A stretch of DNA of 64,000 bases from CAYOKT01 sp964404605 (GCA_964404605.1 CAYOKT010000001.1:42859-106858); one strand, 5' to 3'; positions 24,729 through 33,481 are shown, counted from the stretch's first letter. A program made the numbers and translations. Notes: a model not told the origin generated them from the sequence alone.

Positions 24729-26581
24729 TGCCCGTGTCCGCGGAGAACAGGTTCGAGCGGAATCTCGCCCTGCTCCGTGAGCGGGGCGCGGAGAAACTTG
24801 CCCTCTCCCTCGTGAAGGTCGAGCCGGAGGACTGCACCTGGGAGGCGGCTCGCAACGGCGGGCCGACCCTCGCGGTGGACGGCCGGTCGGTGCACAGCCG
24901 ATACGATCCCCGCCGCGAGGCGGAAGCTCTCGCGGGCCGCCTGCTGGAGGAGGGAACGGCCGCGCCCGCCGTGATGGTGCTGATCGGGGTCGGTTTGGGG
25001 TACCTGGCGGAGGAGTTGGGCCGGCGGAACCCCTCCATGAAGGTGCTCGCGGTGGAGCCTTCCCTGCGCGTGGCCTCGGCGGCGCTGCGGGCGCGCGACT
25101 TCGGCCCCGTCCTCGATGCGGCCGAGTACCTGGCGGGCGAGGAGCCTGCAACGCTTTTCGACAGCCTGGGGAATCTCCTGGAGGGTTCGAAAGGTCTGCA
25201 GGGCGGGAAGCTGTACGTATCCCCCGCCGCGCGCCGGTACGCACCCCGGGTGACGGATGAGCTTGAAGCCCGGGTCCGCCAGGCCCTTTCCCGCGGGCGG
25301 CGGCGCCTGCGCATTCTTGTCGTCAGCCCGCTGTACGGCGGCAGCCTGCCGATCACCGGCTATGTCGCGCGGGCGCTCGAGTCCCTCGGTCACCGGGTCG
25401 AGGTGCTCGACAACAGCGTGTTCGACCCCGCCCGGGTGCATCTCGACCGCGTTTCCCGGGATCCGACCCACCAGGCGCAGCTCCAGGCGCTGTTCACCAC
25501 CCTGATGGCGGAATCGGTGACCGCGAAGGCGCTGGACATGAAGGCGCAGATCGTCTTCTTCCTGGCCCAGTCGCCCGCAACCCCGGAAGTCCTCGAGGAG
25601 CTGCGGCGCTTCGGCATACCCACCGCCTTCTGGTTCGTCGAGGATGGACGACTGTTCGAGTACGGGCTCCGCTACGCCCCCCTGTACGATGTCTTCTTCC
25701 ACATCCAGAAGGGGTGGTACGAGGAGGAGCTTCGGCGGGCGGGCGTCCGCCACGCGCACTACCTCCCCCTGGCCGCGGACCCCGAAATCCACCGCCCGCT
25801 CTCCCTGTCGCCCGGAGAAGTGGAGGAGTTCGGCAGCGACCTGAGCCATGTGGGCGCGGGATACTTCAACCGGCGGCACTTCTTCCTCGGGCTGCTGGAC
25901 TACGACTTCAAGCTCTGGGGCAACGAGTGGGAGAACGCCGCGGCCCTGGCGAAGGTCCTCCAGCGCAACGGGGAGAGAATCGGCACCGAGGAGGCGGTGA
26001 AGATCTTCAACGCCTCCCGGATCAACCTGAACCTGCACTCCTCGACCTACACCGAGGGGGTCAATCCGCACGGCGATTTCGTCAACCCCCGGACCTTCGA
26101 GATCGCCGCCGCCGGAGGGTTCCAGCTTGTGGACGAGCGCTCCCTGCTGCCGGAACTGTTCACCCCCGGCGAGGAGATCGTCACCTTCCGCACCCTGGCC
26201 GAATGCCGCGCCGCGATCGACCACTACCTGGCGCATCCGGAGGAGGCCCGGGCGGTCGCCGAGGCGTCGCGGCGGCGCGTTCTCGCCGAACATACGTATC
26301 GCCATCGCATGGAAGAGGCGCTGGAGGTGATCCTCGCGCACCATGAACCCGGTTTCCCGCAGGTGCCGTTGAACACGGTGGAGACATTGGTGGAGGAAGC
26401 CGGGGAGGACGAGGAGCTGGCCTCCTTCTTCCGGCGGATGGGCGAACCGGACGAGGAGCTGACCCTCGAGGGAATCGTCGAGAAGATCGAGACCCAGGAG
26501 CACGAGTTGTCCGAAACGGAAGCCATCTTCATGTTAATGCACGAGTTCCACTCCTGGGCGAAGGAGAAAGGCGTGGTATGA
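24728..26581 (+). CDS. Maf-N-like domain fused to a CgeB-like glycosyltransferase
   Basis: A 617-residue protein. Residues 1-185 resemble the N-terminal domain of Maf motility-associated factors, which add nonulosonic acids to flagellin: FERNLALLRERG, a GVGLGYLAEELGRRNP Rossmann loop near residue 86, and VLAVEPS. Residues about 195-545 form a CgeB-type transferase (ILVVSPLYGG, YLPLAADPEIHRP, NPRTFEIAAAGGFQLVDE). The C-terminal 70 residues are helical and acidic. The Maf central sialyltransferase-like domain is absent, so this is a recombination of modules rather than a standard Maf. The start is ATG 24728, overlapping the previous stop. It is coupled to the next GT9 by ATGA at 26578. Confidence 0.82.
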   Translation: MPVSAENRFERNLALLRERGAEKLALSLVKVEPEDCTWEAARNGGPTLAVDGRSVHSRYDPRREAEALAGRLLEEGTAAPAVMVLIGVGLGYLAEELGRRNPSMKVLAVEPSLRVASAALRARDFGPVLDAAEYLAGEEPATLFDSLGNLLEGSKGLQGGKLYVSPAARRYAPRVTDELEARVRQALSRGRRRLRILVVSPLYGGSLPITGYVARALESLGHRVEVLDNSVFDPARVHLDRVSRDPTHQAQLQALFTTLMAESVTAKALDMKAQIVFFLAQSPATPEVLEELRRFGIPTAFWFVEDGRLFEYGLRYAPLYDVFFHIQKGWYEEELRRAGVRHAHYLPLAADPEIHRPLSLSPGEVEEFGSDLSHVGAGYFNRRHFFLGLLDYDFKLWGNEWENAAALAKVLQRNGERIGTEEAVKIFNASRINLNLHSSTYTEGVNPHGDFVNPRTFEIAAAGGFQLVDERSLLPELFTPGEEIVTFRTLAECRAAIDHYLAHPEEARAVAEASRRRVLAEHTYRHRMEEALEVILAHHEPGFPQVPLNTVETLVEEAGEDEELASFFRRMGEPDEELTLEGIVEKIETQEHELSETEAIFMLMHEFHSWAKEKGVV

Positions 26582-28167
26582 AGGTTCTCCTGATCAACCT
26601 CGCCCGGTTGGGCGATCTCGTTCAGACCTCCCCCGCCGCGCAGGCGCTGAAGCGCATGCACGGAGCGGAGGTCTCGCTCCTGGCGGGGGAATCCCTCGCC
26701 GGGTTCGCGGAGGGGATCGCCGGGGTGGATGAGGTGATCCCGTTTCAGGAGAGCCTGCTGGTTCCCGGCCTGCGGAGCGGTGGAGAAGGGCTCGGAACGA
26801 ACTGGAAGCTGTGGAAACAGTGGGTGGATGATCTGCGTTCACGGGGCTTCGACCGTGTGGTCAACCTGACCCATGAGCGCTACGCGGCGCGCCTGGCGGG
26901 GATGATCGGGGCACCGGCGGCGTTCGGGCGCTGCGAGTCGCCCGGCGGCACGCCGTATGTGCGCGGGCGCTGGCTGCGGCACTTCTTCGCGGCGCACCAC
27001 TCCCGCAGGGCCAACCCGTTCAACCTGTGCGACATCTACCGGCATGGCGTCGGCGGGGATGACCACCCGGACCCGGTGAAGTACGTGCCCTCGGACCGCT
27101 CCCTCGCGGCGGCGCAGCGTCTTCTCGCCGGCCTGCCGCGGCCGGTCGTCGCCCTGCACCCCGGGGCGAACCACCCGAACCGTCGGTGGCCGGCGGAGTA
27201 TTTCGCCGCGCTGGCGGACCGGGTCGCGGAGACCGGTGCGACTCCCCTGCTGCTGGGGGGACCGGGGGAGACGGCGCTCGCGGACGGAATCGCGGACCGC
27301 TGCTCCAGCCGGGTCAGGAATCTCGCCGGGGTGTGTTCGCTGGAGGAGCTTTCGGGCCTCCTCGCGGCCGTGGACCTGCTGGTGACGAATGACACCGGTC
27401 CCCTGCACCTGGCGGCCGCCGTCGGAACGAGGACGGTTTCGTTGTTCCTCGCGATGGCGCGGCCGGAGGACACCGCTCCCTACCGCGGTGGGCAGTGGGT
27501 GTTCGAGACCCTCGAGGAGACCCACCCCTGCCCGGAGGAGCATCCCTGTCCCAACCCGGTCTGCGGCGGAAGCATCCCCGTGGAGGCGGTGGCGGAGACG
27601 GTCTTCGCCTCGCTGGCGGGCAGGGAACCGGACACTGCGCATCTGCTCGCGGCGGGGGGCAGGTTCCGGCTGGTGCAGACCGGCTTCGACTCGAGGGGAA
27701 TCCTGACCCTGGAGGAGTACGCCTCCACGCATCCCACGGCGCGGCCGGGGGAGAAGGCGGCGGCGCTTCGCCCGCTGTGGCTTGCCCTCCTCGAGGGGAG
27801 TGAACCGGCCCGGCGGGAGAAGGAGCAGGCCGTCCGGGTCCTGGAACCGTCCGAGCGCGATGCGCTGGTGCGCGCGCTTCAGCTCTCGGGTTCCATTCTC
27901 GGCCGCTGGCGGCGGTTGGCGGGAGATTCGGGTGGCGCTGATGAGGCAAGCCTTGCGACGCTTGAGGCGCGGTGGGGCGAACTCGAGCCCCTCGCGGGGG
28001 ACCTTTCGGGCATGCTTCTCTCCGCCCGCCTGGAGCGTGAGCGCTACTACGCGGAGGGGCCGGAGGCGGTTGTGTCGCGGGGTGTTTCGCGCCTCGAGGG
28101 CTGGGTGAGGGCCATCTCTTCGCTTCCCCTTGCACAGGTTGAACCGGTGGAGGAATACGCGGCGTGA
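26578..28167 (+). CDS. GT9-family glycosyltransferase (heptosyltransferase-like)
   Basis: A 529-residue protein. Residues 1-345 are a complete GT9 module: LLINLARLGDLVQTSPAAQALKR at the N-terminus, HPGANHPNRRWPAEYFA mid-protein, and the canonical NDTGPLHLAAAVG site near 270. A Cys cluster (CPEEHPCPNPVC) follows, as in several GT9 subfamilies. Residues 360-529 are a helical extension shared in style with the neighbouring GT9 proteins. The start is ATG 26578, overlapping the preceding stop; the end overlaps the next GTG start (GTGA). Probably adds one sugar of the flagellin glycan. Confidence 0.88.
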   Translation: MKVLLINLARLGDLVQTSPAAQALKRMHGAEVSLLAGESLAGFAEGIAGVDEVIPFQESLLVPGLRSGGEGLGTNWKLWKQWVDDLRSRGFDRVVNLTHERYAARLAGMIGAPAAFGRCESPGGTPYVRGRWLRHFFAAHHSRRANPFNLCDIYRHGVGGDDHPDPVKYVPSDRSLAAAQRLLAGLPRPVVALHPGANHPNRRWPAEYFAALADRVAETGATPLLLGGPGETALADGIADRCSSRVRNLAGVCSLEELSGLLAAVDLLVTNDTGPLHLAAAVGTRTVSLFLAMARPEDTAPYRGGQWVFETLEETHPCPEEHPCPNPVCGGSIPVEAVAETVFASLAGREPDTAHLLAAGGRFRLVQTGFDSRGILTLEEYASTHPTARPGEKAAALRPLWLALLEGSEPARREKEQAVRVLEPSERDALVRALQLSGSILGRWRRLAGDSGGADEASLATLEARWGELEPLAGDLSGMLLSARLERERYYAEGPEAVVSRGVSRLEGWVRAISSLPLAQVEPVEEYAA

Positions 28168-31100
28168 GCGGGCGAATCGCGATCATCAACCTTACCCGCA
28201 TGGGTGACCTGCTGATGACCGGGCCGATGATGGACCGGCTGCGGGAGGAACACCCCGGCTGCGCCCTCGAGCTGGTGGCCGTCGAGGGGTTCGTTCCCAT
28301 CGCCCTCGGGATGGGGGTGGATCGCGTGATCCCGGTGGACTTCAACCGGTTGACGACCCTCGGGGTGATCGCTGAAAGCGAGGGCGGCCGCGATTCCCTC
28401 GCCGCGCTGTACCGCCGGGTTCGCGACGGGATCGCCCCCCTGTTGAGCACCGAATATGAAGCCATCTACAACGTCAGCTACACGATGATCAGCGCGATGA
28501 TGGCGACCCTGATGCGCGGACCCGTGCGCGGCGGGCTCTACCTCGACGTCGAAGGGTGCCGGGTGATCGAGGGCGCCTGGGCGCGCTACTTCTTCGCGGG
28601 TAACCTGAACCGGGGCATCAACCCGTTCCATCTCGTCGATGTGACGGTCGGGGTGGGGGGCGCCCTCTCCTCCCGCGGCGAGCGCCCGCGGATGAGCTAC
28701 AGGATTCCGGAAGAGGCCGTGCGCGAGGTACAGGCCGAAGCGGAGCATCTCGGTCTCGCCGGCAGGGGCCCCCTCGTCGCGCTCCAGTGCGGCGCCTCGA
28801 CGGAGGACAAGCGCTGGGACGCCGGGAACTTCGGGACGGCCGGAAAACTGCTGCGGGAGCGTCATGGCGCTTCCCTGGTTCTGCTCGGCACGGAGGAGGA
28901 GCGGGAGTGGGCGGAGACCGCCGCGGAGGTCATCGGCGAGGGGGCCTGCAACCTCGCGGGGCGCACCGACCTTCCGCATCTCGCCGCCTGGCTCGCCCGC
29001 GCCGACCTGCTGATCACGAATGACACCGGGACGATGCACCTCGCGCAGGCGGTCGGCACACGATCGCTCGTCCTCACCCTCGGCTCTGCCCTCTCCGATG
29101 AGACGGGTCCCTACGGGGAGGGCAACCTGATCGTCGAGCCGGAGATCGAGTGCTTCCCGTGCAGTTTCCACGTGCAGTGCCCCCATTACGACTGCCACCG
29201 GAAGATCCGGCCGGAACTGGTGGCCTCCCTGGCGGAGAAAATGCTGGCGGGCGAGCCCATCGAAAACGCGGCGGCGAGCGCCGCCGGCCGGGAGGCGCGG
29301 ATCTGGTGCACCGGGTTCGATGAGGACGGCTGGTGGCGCAAGTGGCCCGTGGGAACGATTCCTGCCTCGGCGGAGTCCATCGCGCGCGAATTGTACCGGG
29401 AGCTGATCAAGGCGCTGCTGGAACCGCGCCTGCGGCCCGGCGGACCGGAGGCGGATCGTGTCGCCCGGGCTCTCGCCCGCGTGCACGCCGCCCCCCTCGA
29501 AGAGGAGCCGGTGCGGGTTCTCCGCCGTGACCTGGACGCCGCCGGTGAGTTGCTGAGCGACTCCCGCCGGGGGATGGCGATGGCGAAGGAGCTCGCCTCC
29601 CTCGCGGAAGAGCCGGAAGAGCACCTTTCGCGGATCGGTTCCCTCGGCGATGAGATCGAGTCTGTGGACCGCCGCCTGGGCGAGAGGATGATCGTGCATC
29701 CCCTGTGGCGTCCGCTGCTGATGCTGTTCCAGTTCGGCAAGCAGAACCTGCCCGCGGAGGGACTCCGCGCCCAGGCGGAAGCGACCGTGCTGGTCTACCG
29801 GGATCTCGACCGGGCGGTGCTGTGGATGCGGGACCTGGCCGGGAAAGTCCTGGAGTTGATGAATCGCGGGGATGACGGCGTGACAGAGCCGCCGGACGCC
29901 GCGCCCGCCGGTTCGCCGGCTTATCCCGCCGAGGACGATGGAGTCTCCGGTGCACCGCCGGAATCGGTGGTGGAGTCCCCGGCGGCGGCCGAACCCGGTG
30001 CCGGCCAGCTCGAACCGGGGAACGGGCGGACGGTGCAGGCCGCCACAGGTGGTTCCAGGTGGACCCGGCCGAGGATGAAACGGCCGCCCTACCATGTTCT
30101 CCTGCTCGCGAGCGACTATTACATCCAGGGGGAGCTCGGCGACGCCCTCCGGCGGCTGGGGCATCGTGTGACGGAGCTTCGCTTCGAGGAGGACTCCGAG
30201 TTCATTCCCCACCTGCTCGCGGCCGGCATGGACGCCGATCTCCTCGTCACCATCAACCACCTCGGGTTCGATTCGCGCGGTGAGCTGGCGTCCCTGCTCC
30301 GGCGGATCGGCCTGCCCTACGCATCATGGTTCGTGGACCGCCCCGGGTTCATCCTCCTCGACCATGCCAAGCAGGCCGATGAGGCGGCGTTTCTCTTCAC
30401 CTGGGAGCGGAGCACCCTGGAGGAGATCCGGGCGTACGGCTTCGAGAACGTGGAGTTTCTCCCTCTCGCCACCGACCCGGAGCGGTTCGTTCCGGGGCCG
30501 GACGGAGGAGAGGGGGCGCTGCGGTGGGTGGCGAACTCGATGGTCGCCCCCTCGGCGTCCTGGAGGATGAAGGCGGGCATCGGGGCGGTGAAAAGCCCGT
30601 TGCTCGAGCGGACGGTCATGCTGCTGCGCGGGGAGCGCGTCGAAGCGACCGCCGCTCTCAGGGAGGCGGCGAACCAGGAGGGGATCGACATCTCCGGGTG
30701 GAGCAGGCGGCAGGAACTCACCTTCGCCTCGGCCGCCGCGTTCACGGCCACGCGGGAGTTGCGAAGGGAACTCGCCCATGCGTGCGCGCCGTTCAGGCTG
30801 ACCCTGTACGGCGACGAGGGGTGGCGAAGCCTGCTCCCGGACCTCCCCTGGATGGGACCGGTGGAATACCCGGACGGACTGCCGCGAATCTACCGCGGCG
30901 GAGTGCACCTGAACGCGACCAGCTACCAGATGCCCACATCGGTCAATCAACGTGTTTTCGACATCCCCGCCTCGGGCGGGATCCTGTTGACCGATGCCCA
31001 GGAGGACCTGCGCTCCCTGTTTCGCGTGGAGCAGGAGTGCTTCGTATACCGGGACACGGCGGAGGCCGTGGACCTGGCGCGGTTCCTGTTGAAGCACAGG

Positions 31101-31238
31101 GATCGCGGCGAGAATCGGATGAAAAAGGCTCGTGAACGGATACTGCAGAATCACACCTACGATCACCGTGCGGAGACCCTCATCAAGGCTGTGGAACGAA
31201 AGGTCGGCCGGACGGCGGTACTGGTGGAAGGAGGGTAA
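28164..31238 (+). CDS. Bifunctional GT9-CgeB-like glycosyltransferase
   Basis: A 1024-residue protein joining two transferases. Residues 1-360 are GT9: INLTRMGDLLMTGPMMDRL, then NDTGTMHLAQAVG, then a Cys cluster C330, C333, C339 and C344. Residues 400-570 are a long helical region. Residues 575-638 are a Pro/Ala/Glu-rich linker. Residues about 639-1020 are a CgeB-type module (HVLLLASDYYIQG, FLPLATDPERF, SVNQRVFDIPASGGILLTD). The reading frame is unbroken across the linker. The start is GTG 28164, overlapping the previous stop. Fusion suggests two consecutive sugar-transfer steps on one acceptor. It is the last transferase before the flagellin-adjacent genes. Confidence 0.85.
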   Translation: MSGRIAIINLTRMGDLLMTGPMMDRLREEHPGCALELVAVEGFVPIALGMGVDRVIPVDFNRLTTLGVIAESEGGRDSLAALYRRVRDGIAPLLSTEYEAIYNVSYTMISAMMATLMRGPVRGGLYLDVEGCRVIEGAWARYFFAGNLNRGINPFHLVDVTVGVGGALSSRGERPRMSYRIPEEAVREVQAEAEHLGLAGRGPLVALQCGASTEDKRWDAGNFGTAGKLLRERHGASLVLLGTEEEREWAETAAEVIGEGACNLAGRTDLPHLAAWLARADLLITNDTGTMHLAQAVGTRSLVLTLGSALSDETGPYGEGNLIVEPEIECFPCSFHVQCPHYDCHRKIRPELVASLAEKMLAGEPIENAAASAAGREARIWCTGFDEDGWWRKWPVGTIPASAESIARELYRELIKALLEPRLRPGGPEADRVARALARVHAAPLEEEPVRVLRRDLDAAGELLSDSRRGMAMAKELASLAEEPEEHLSRIGSLGDEIESVDRRLGERMIVHPLWRPLLMLFQFGKQNLPAEGLRAQAEATVLVYRDLDRAVLWMRDLAGKVLELMNRGDDGVTEPPDAAPAGSPAYPAEDDGVSGAPPESVVESPAAAEPGAGQLEPGNGRTVQAATGGSRWTRPRMKRPPYHVLLLASDYYIQGELGDALRRLGHRVTELRFEEDSEFIPHLLAAGMDADLLVTINHLGFDSRGELASLLRRIGLPYASWFVDRPGFILLDHAKQADEAAFLFTWERSTLEEIRAYGFENVEFLPLATDPERFVPGPDGGEGALRWVANSMVAPSASWRMKAGIGAVKSPLLERTVMLLRGERVEATAALREAANQEGIDISGWSRRQELTFASAAAFTATRELRRELAHACAPFRLTLYGDEGWRSLLPDLPWMGPVEYPDGLPRIYRGGVHLNATSYQMPTSVNQRVFDIPASGGILLTDAQEDLRSLFRVEQECFVYRDTAEAVDLARFLLKHRDRGENRMKKARERILQNHTYDHRAETLIKAVERKVGRTAVLVEGG

Positions 31239-31239
31239 C

Positions 31240-31851
31240 ATGTTGGATGTCGTAGTGGATGGAAACGTGGTCCAGGTCCCCGTGGAAGGGGAGGACACGG
31301 TCGGCGACATCGTCGGCAGGATCGCGAGCAACCTCGACAAGCGGCGCAGGGTCGTCGGGGTGCGTGTCAACGGCGAGGACATCACCGGTGTCGCCGAGCA
31401 CCACCTTGCGAAGGCGGAGAATCTCCAGCGGATGGAGGTGACCACCGGGCTCGCGGGCGATCTCGCGGTGCAGACGCTGGAGAGCATCGAAGAGTTCCGA
31501 AAGGCCCTGATGCTCGAGTTGAACAGCGCTTCCGAGCAGTACCGGCTCGGGAACGTGACCGGGTCGAACGATCTCTTCGTCCGCTGCCTCGATGGCTTGC
31601 AGATTCTCCTGCGTACGACCCATTCCGTCGCAACGCTGCTCGAGAAAAAGGGTGATGAGATCTCCACGGGTGAGATGACCCTCGACAGCGCTACGGATCG
31701 CCTGTCGCAGCTTCTCGATGAGTTGATCGACGCCCAGAGAAACCAGGACTCGATCCTGATCGCGGATCTCATCGAGTACGAGTTGCAACCATTGCTCGAG
31801 GATTGGAAGCGCGGTATCGACAGCCTGAAAGAGATTGGGGCGGCGGCGTGA
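31240..31851 (+). CDS. Unrecognised protein with a ubiquitin-like (beta-grasp) N-terminus and helical C-terminus
   Basis: A 203-residue protein beside flagellin. Residues 1-65 alternate short strands and one helix (VVVDGNVVQVPVEGEDTVG ... VVGVRVNGEDITG), a pattern of small beta-grasp folds such as MoaD/ThiS/ubiquitin; no terminal Gly-Gly is present. Residues 75-200 form helices with conserved-looking acidic faces (LLDELIDAQRNQDSILIADLIEYEL). ATG 31240 is chosen because GGAGGG precedes it; a longer frame starts inside the glycosyltransferase. The next gene starts in an overlap (GTGA). Position between the glycosylation cassette and fliC suggests a flagellin-specific helper, such as a chaperone or export coupler. 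This is an inference. Confidence 0.72.
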   Translation: MLDVVVDGNVVQVPVEGEDTVGDIVGRIASNLDKRRRVVGVRVNGEDITGVAEHHLAKAENLQRMEVTTGLAGDLAVQTLESIEEFRKALMLELNSASEQYRLGNVTGSNDLFVRCLDGLQILLRTTHSVATLLEKKGDEISTGEMTLDSATDRLSQLLDELIDAQRNQDSILIADLIEYELQPLLEDWKRGIDSLKEIGAAA

Positions 31852-32243
31852 ACAAGAGAGCCGTGCGGCCGAAACTCGCCTGGGAGATCCTCGAAGCCAC
31901 CGAAGAGGCCGCAAAGGCGGCGCGGATCGAGCACACCTCCGCGCTGAACGCGGCTCTCGATCGACGAGGCAGACTGATCGCCGAGCTGTTCGGGTTGGAT
32001 GTCGATCGTCCTCTCCCTCCCTTTAAGAGAGGGACCGCCAGGCGTCCCTCCCTCAGCGAAGAGGAGAGGCGCCTGATCGAGAAGGCGAGGGAGAAGGAAG
32101 CCGTATTATTCCGGGCGCTGGACGCCCAGGCGGCCCGTTTGAACAGGGAAAGCGGCACTCTGCGTAACGGCCGCCAGTACATGCAAGGGCTTCGTGAATT
32201 GAAGCCTTCGAAGGATTATCCCCGGATGGAATGCTGGGGGTAG
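31848..32243 (+). CDS. Small helical protein upstream of flagellin, FliT/FlgN-like in style
   Basis: A 131-residue charged protein made of two long helices (about 10-55 and 70-115) separated by a loop with DRPLPPFKRG. No signal peptide or membrane segment. Size, helix pattern and place next to fliC resemble flagellar export chaperones of the FliT/FlgN kind, but no diagnostic motif is visible, so the function is not assigned. The start is GTG 31848, overlapping the preceding TGA by 4 bases. It is the last gene before the 219-base leader that carries the flagellin sigma-28 promoter. Confidence 0.68.
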   Translation: MNKRAVRPKLAWEILEATEEAAKAARIEHTSALNAALDRRGRLIAELFGLDVDRPLPPFKRGTARRPSLSEEERRLIEKAREKEAVLFRALDAQAARLNRESGTLRNGRQYMQGLRELKPSKDYPRMECWG

Positions 32244-32387
32244 GTGGACTGTTCTTTGACAAGCTGCGGACGCGGGACATCCTCCATGGGCTGTTCCGCC
32301 GGGTGAGTCCCTGCCTCGGGTGCTGTCGCCGGCTGTCTCTCTTCGGAGCGCATGAGTGCGATGGGGGAGAAATCCCTGCTGTAACGC

Positions 32388-32414
32388 TCAAGGATTCGGA
32401 AATACCGCCGATAG
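32388..32414 (+). promoter_or_regulatory. Sigma-28 (FliA) promoter of flagellin
   Basis: TCAA (32388-32391), a 15-base spacer, and GCCGATAG (32407-32414) match TAAA-N15-GCCGATAA with one change in each box. Flagellin starts 49 bases downstream with a strong AAGGAGG ribosome-binding site (32450-32456). The rest of the 32244-32387 spacer shows no gene. Confidence 0.88.
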
Positions 32415-32462
32415 TAAGTGGTAGCAAGGGGTTCTTTCGGTAACACAGCAAGGAGGTACGGC

Positions 32463-33299
32463 ATGAGCACGCGCATCAACCACAACGTGCTCTCGCTGAT
32501 CGCCCGGCGGAACATCTGGACCACCCAGACCGACTTGGATAATGCGATCGTCCGTTTGTCGTCGGGTCTCCGGATCAACTACGCATGGGACGATCCGGCG
32601 GGTCTGGCGATCAGTGAGCGATTCCGCGCTCAGATCGCATCCATGAACGAAGCGGAGAAGAACGCCAACTACAATGTCAACCTGTTGGCGACCGCGGAAG
32701 GCGCTCTCCAGGTGATCGACGAAAAGTTGATCCGGATGAGAGCACTCGCAATCCAGGCGTCAAACGGTTCGCTGACGTCTCTGGACCGTTCGGCTCTCAA
32801 CGTTGAGTTCCAACAGTTGAGGAGCGAGATCACCCGAATCGCGTCGACGGTGAACTACAACGGCGTGTACCTGCTGAACGGGAGCTTGTCCGGCGGTACC
32901 GGCCTGAAGTTCCACATCGGCACGTACAACACGCGGAACCAGGACTACTACTACATCAACCTGGCTGACATGCGTGCCTCCGCTCTGGGCCTCTCCGGAC
33001 TCAGCATCACGAACACGCTGAACGCTCAGCGCGCGATCACCTCGATGGATTCGGCGATCGACACGAAGGATACCGAACGTACCCGGATTGGTGCGTATGT
33101 CTCGCGTCTGCAGAACACGATTCTGAACCTGCAGATCAGTCGTGAAAACGCAGTGCAATCCGAATCGAACGTTCGTGACGCCGACATCGCGGCTGAGATG
33201 AGCAACTTCGTTCGGTCGCAGATCCTGATGCAGACTGGCGTCTCGATGCTGGCCCAGGCCAACCTGGTTCCGCAGATTGTCGCTGGTTTGATCGGCTAA
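32463..33299 (+). CDS. fliC: Flagellin (compact FliC)
   Basis: The filament subunit. The 278-residue product has the D0/D1 N-terminus (MSTRINHNVLSLIARRNI, RLSSGLRIN, DDPAGLAISERFRAQI) and C-terminus (NVRDADIAAEMSNFVRSQILMQTGVSMLAQANLVPQ), joined by only a short loop (about 145-190), so the surface D2/D3 domains are missing. NYAWDDPAGLAIS replaces the more usual NSAxDDAAGLAIS. The start is ATG 32463, with a perfect AAGGAGG. It is preceded by a sigma-28 promoter and followed by a strong terminator, so it is expressed as a single gene. The glycosyltransferase cassette upstream suggests the filament is glycosylated. Confidence 0.97.
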   Translation: MSTRINHNVLSLIARRNIWTTQTDLDNAIVRLSSGLRINYAWDDPAGLAISERFRAQIASMNEAEKNANYNVNLLATAEGALQVIDEKLIRMRALAIQASNGSLTSLDRSALNVEFQQLRSEITRIASTVNYNGVYLLNGSLSGGTGLKFHIGTYNTRNQDYYYINLADMRASALGLSGLSITNTLNAQRAITSMDSAIDTKDTERTRIGAYVSRLQNTILNLQISRENAVQSESNVRDADIAAEMSNFVRSQILMQTGVSMLAQANLVPQIVAGLIG

Positions 33300-33366
33300 C
33301 AAGGCGTCTGATCGCGAACCGGACAGGGTAAGGTTCGGCGACCAGTACCACCGAAAACCCCAAAGA

Positions 33367-33416
33367 CCCATGGAAGGCGCAGGTTCCGGGTCGGACCGCG
33401 CCTCCATGGGTTTTTT
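33367..33416 (+). terminator. Rho-independent terminator of fliC
   Basis: CCCATGGAAGGCGC (33367-33380) pairs, with one bulge, to GCGCCTCCATGGG (33398-33410), followed by TTTTTT (33411-33416). Confidence 0.93.
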
Positions 33417-33481
33417 CTTGGAGGTAAGCGAAAGAAAATAAATAGGATAACCGTTATTCGGGTGAGTGATCGGAGTCGTTT

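Noticed and set aside
28164..31238. Two separate genes wrongly joined by assembly
   Set aside because: The frame is open throughout, a low-complexity linker bridges the two folds, and no start codon with a ribosome-binding site is needed at the join.
17965..32243. A horizontally acquired island or mobile element
   Set aside because: No transposase, integrase, direct-repeat ends or tRNA is visible, and base composition looks like that of the flanking flagellar genes by eye.
33424..33450. Sigma-28 promoter for fliD
   Set aside because: The -10-like AGGATAA lacks the GCC of the consensus and there is no TAAA at the required 15-base spacing.
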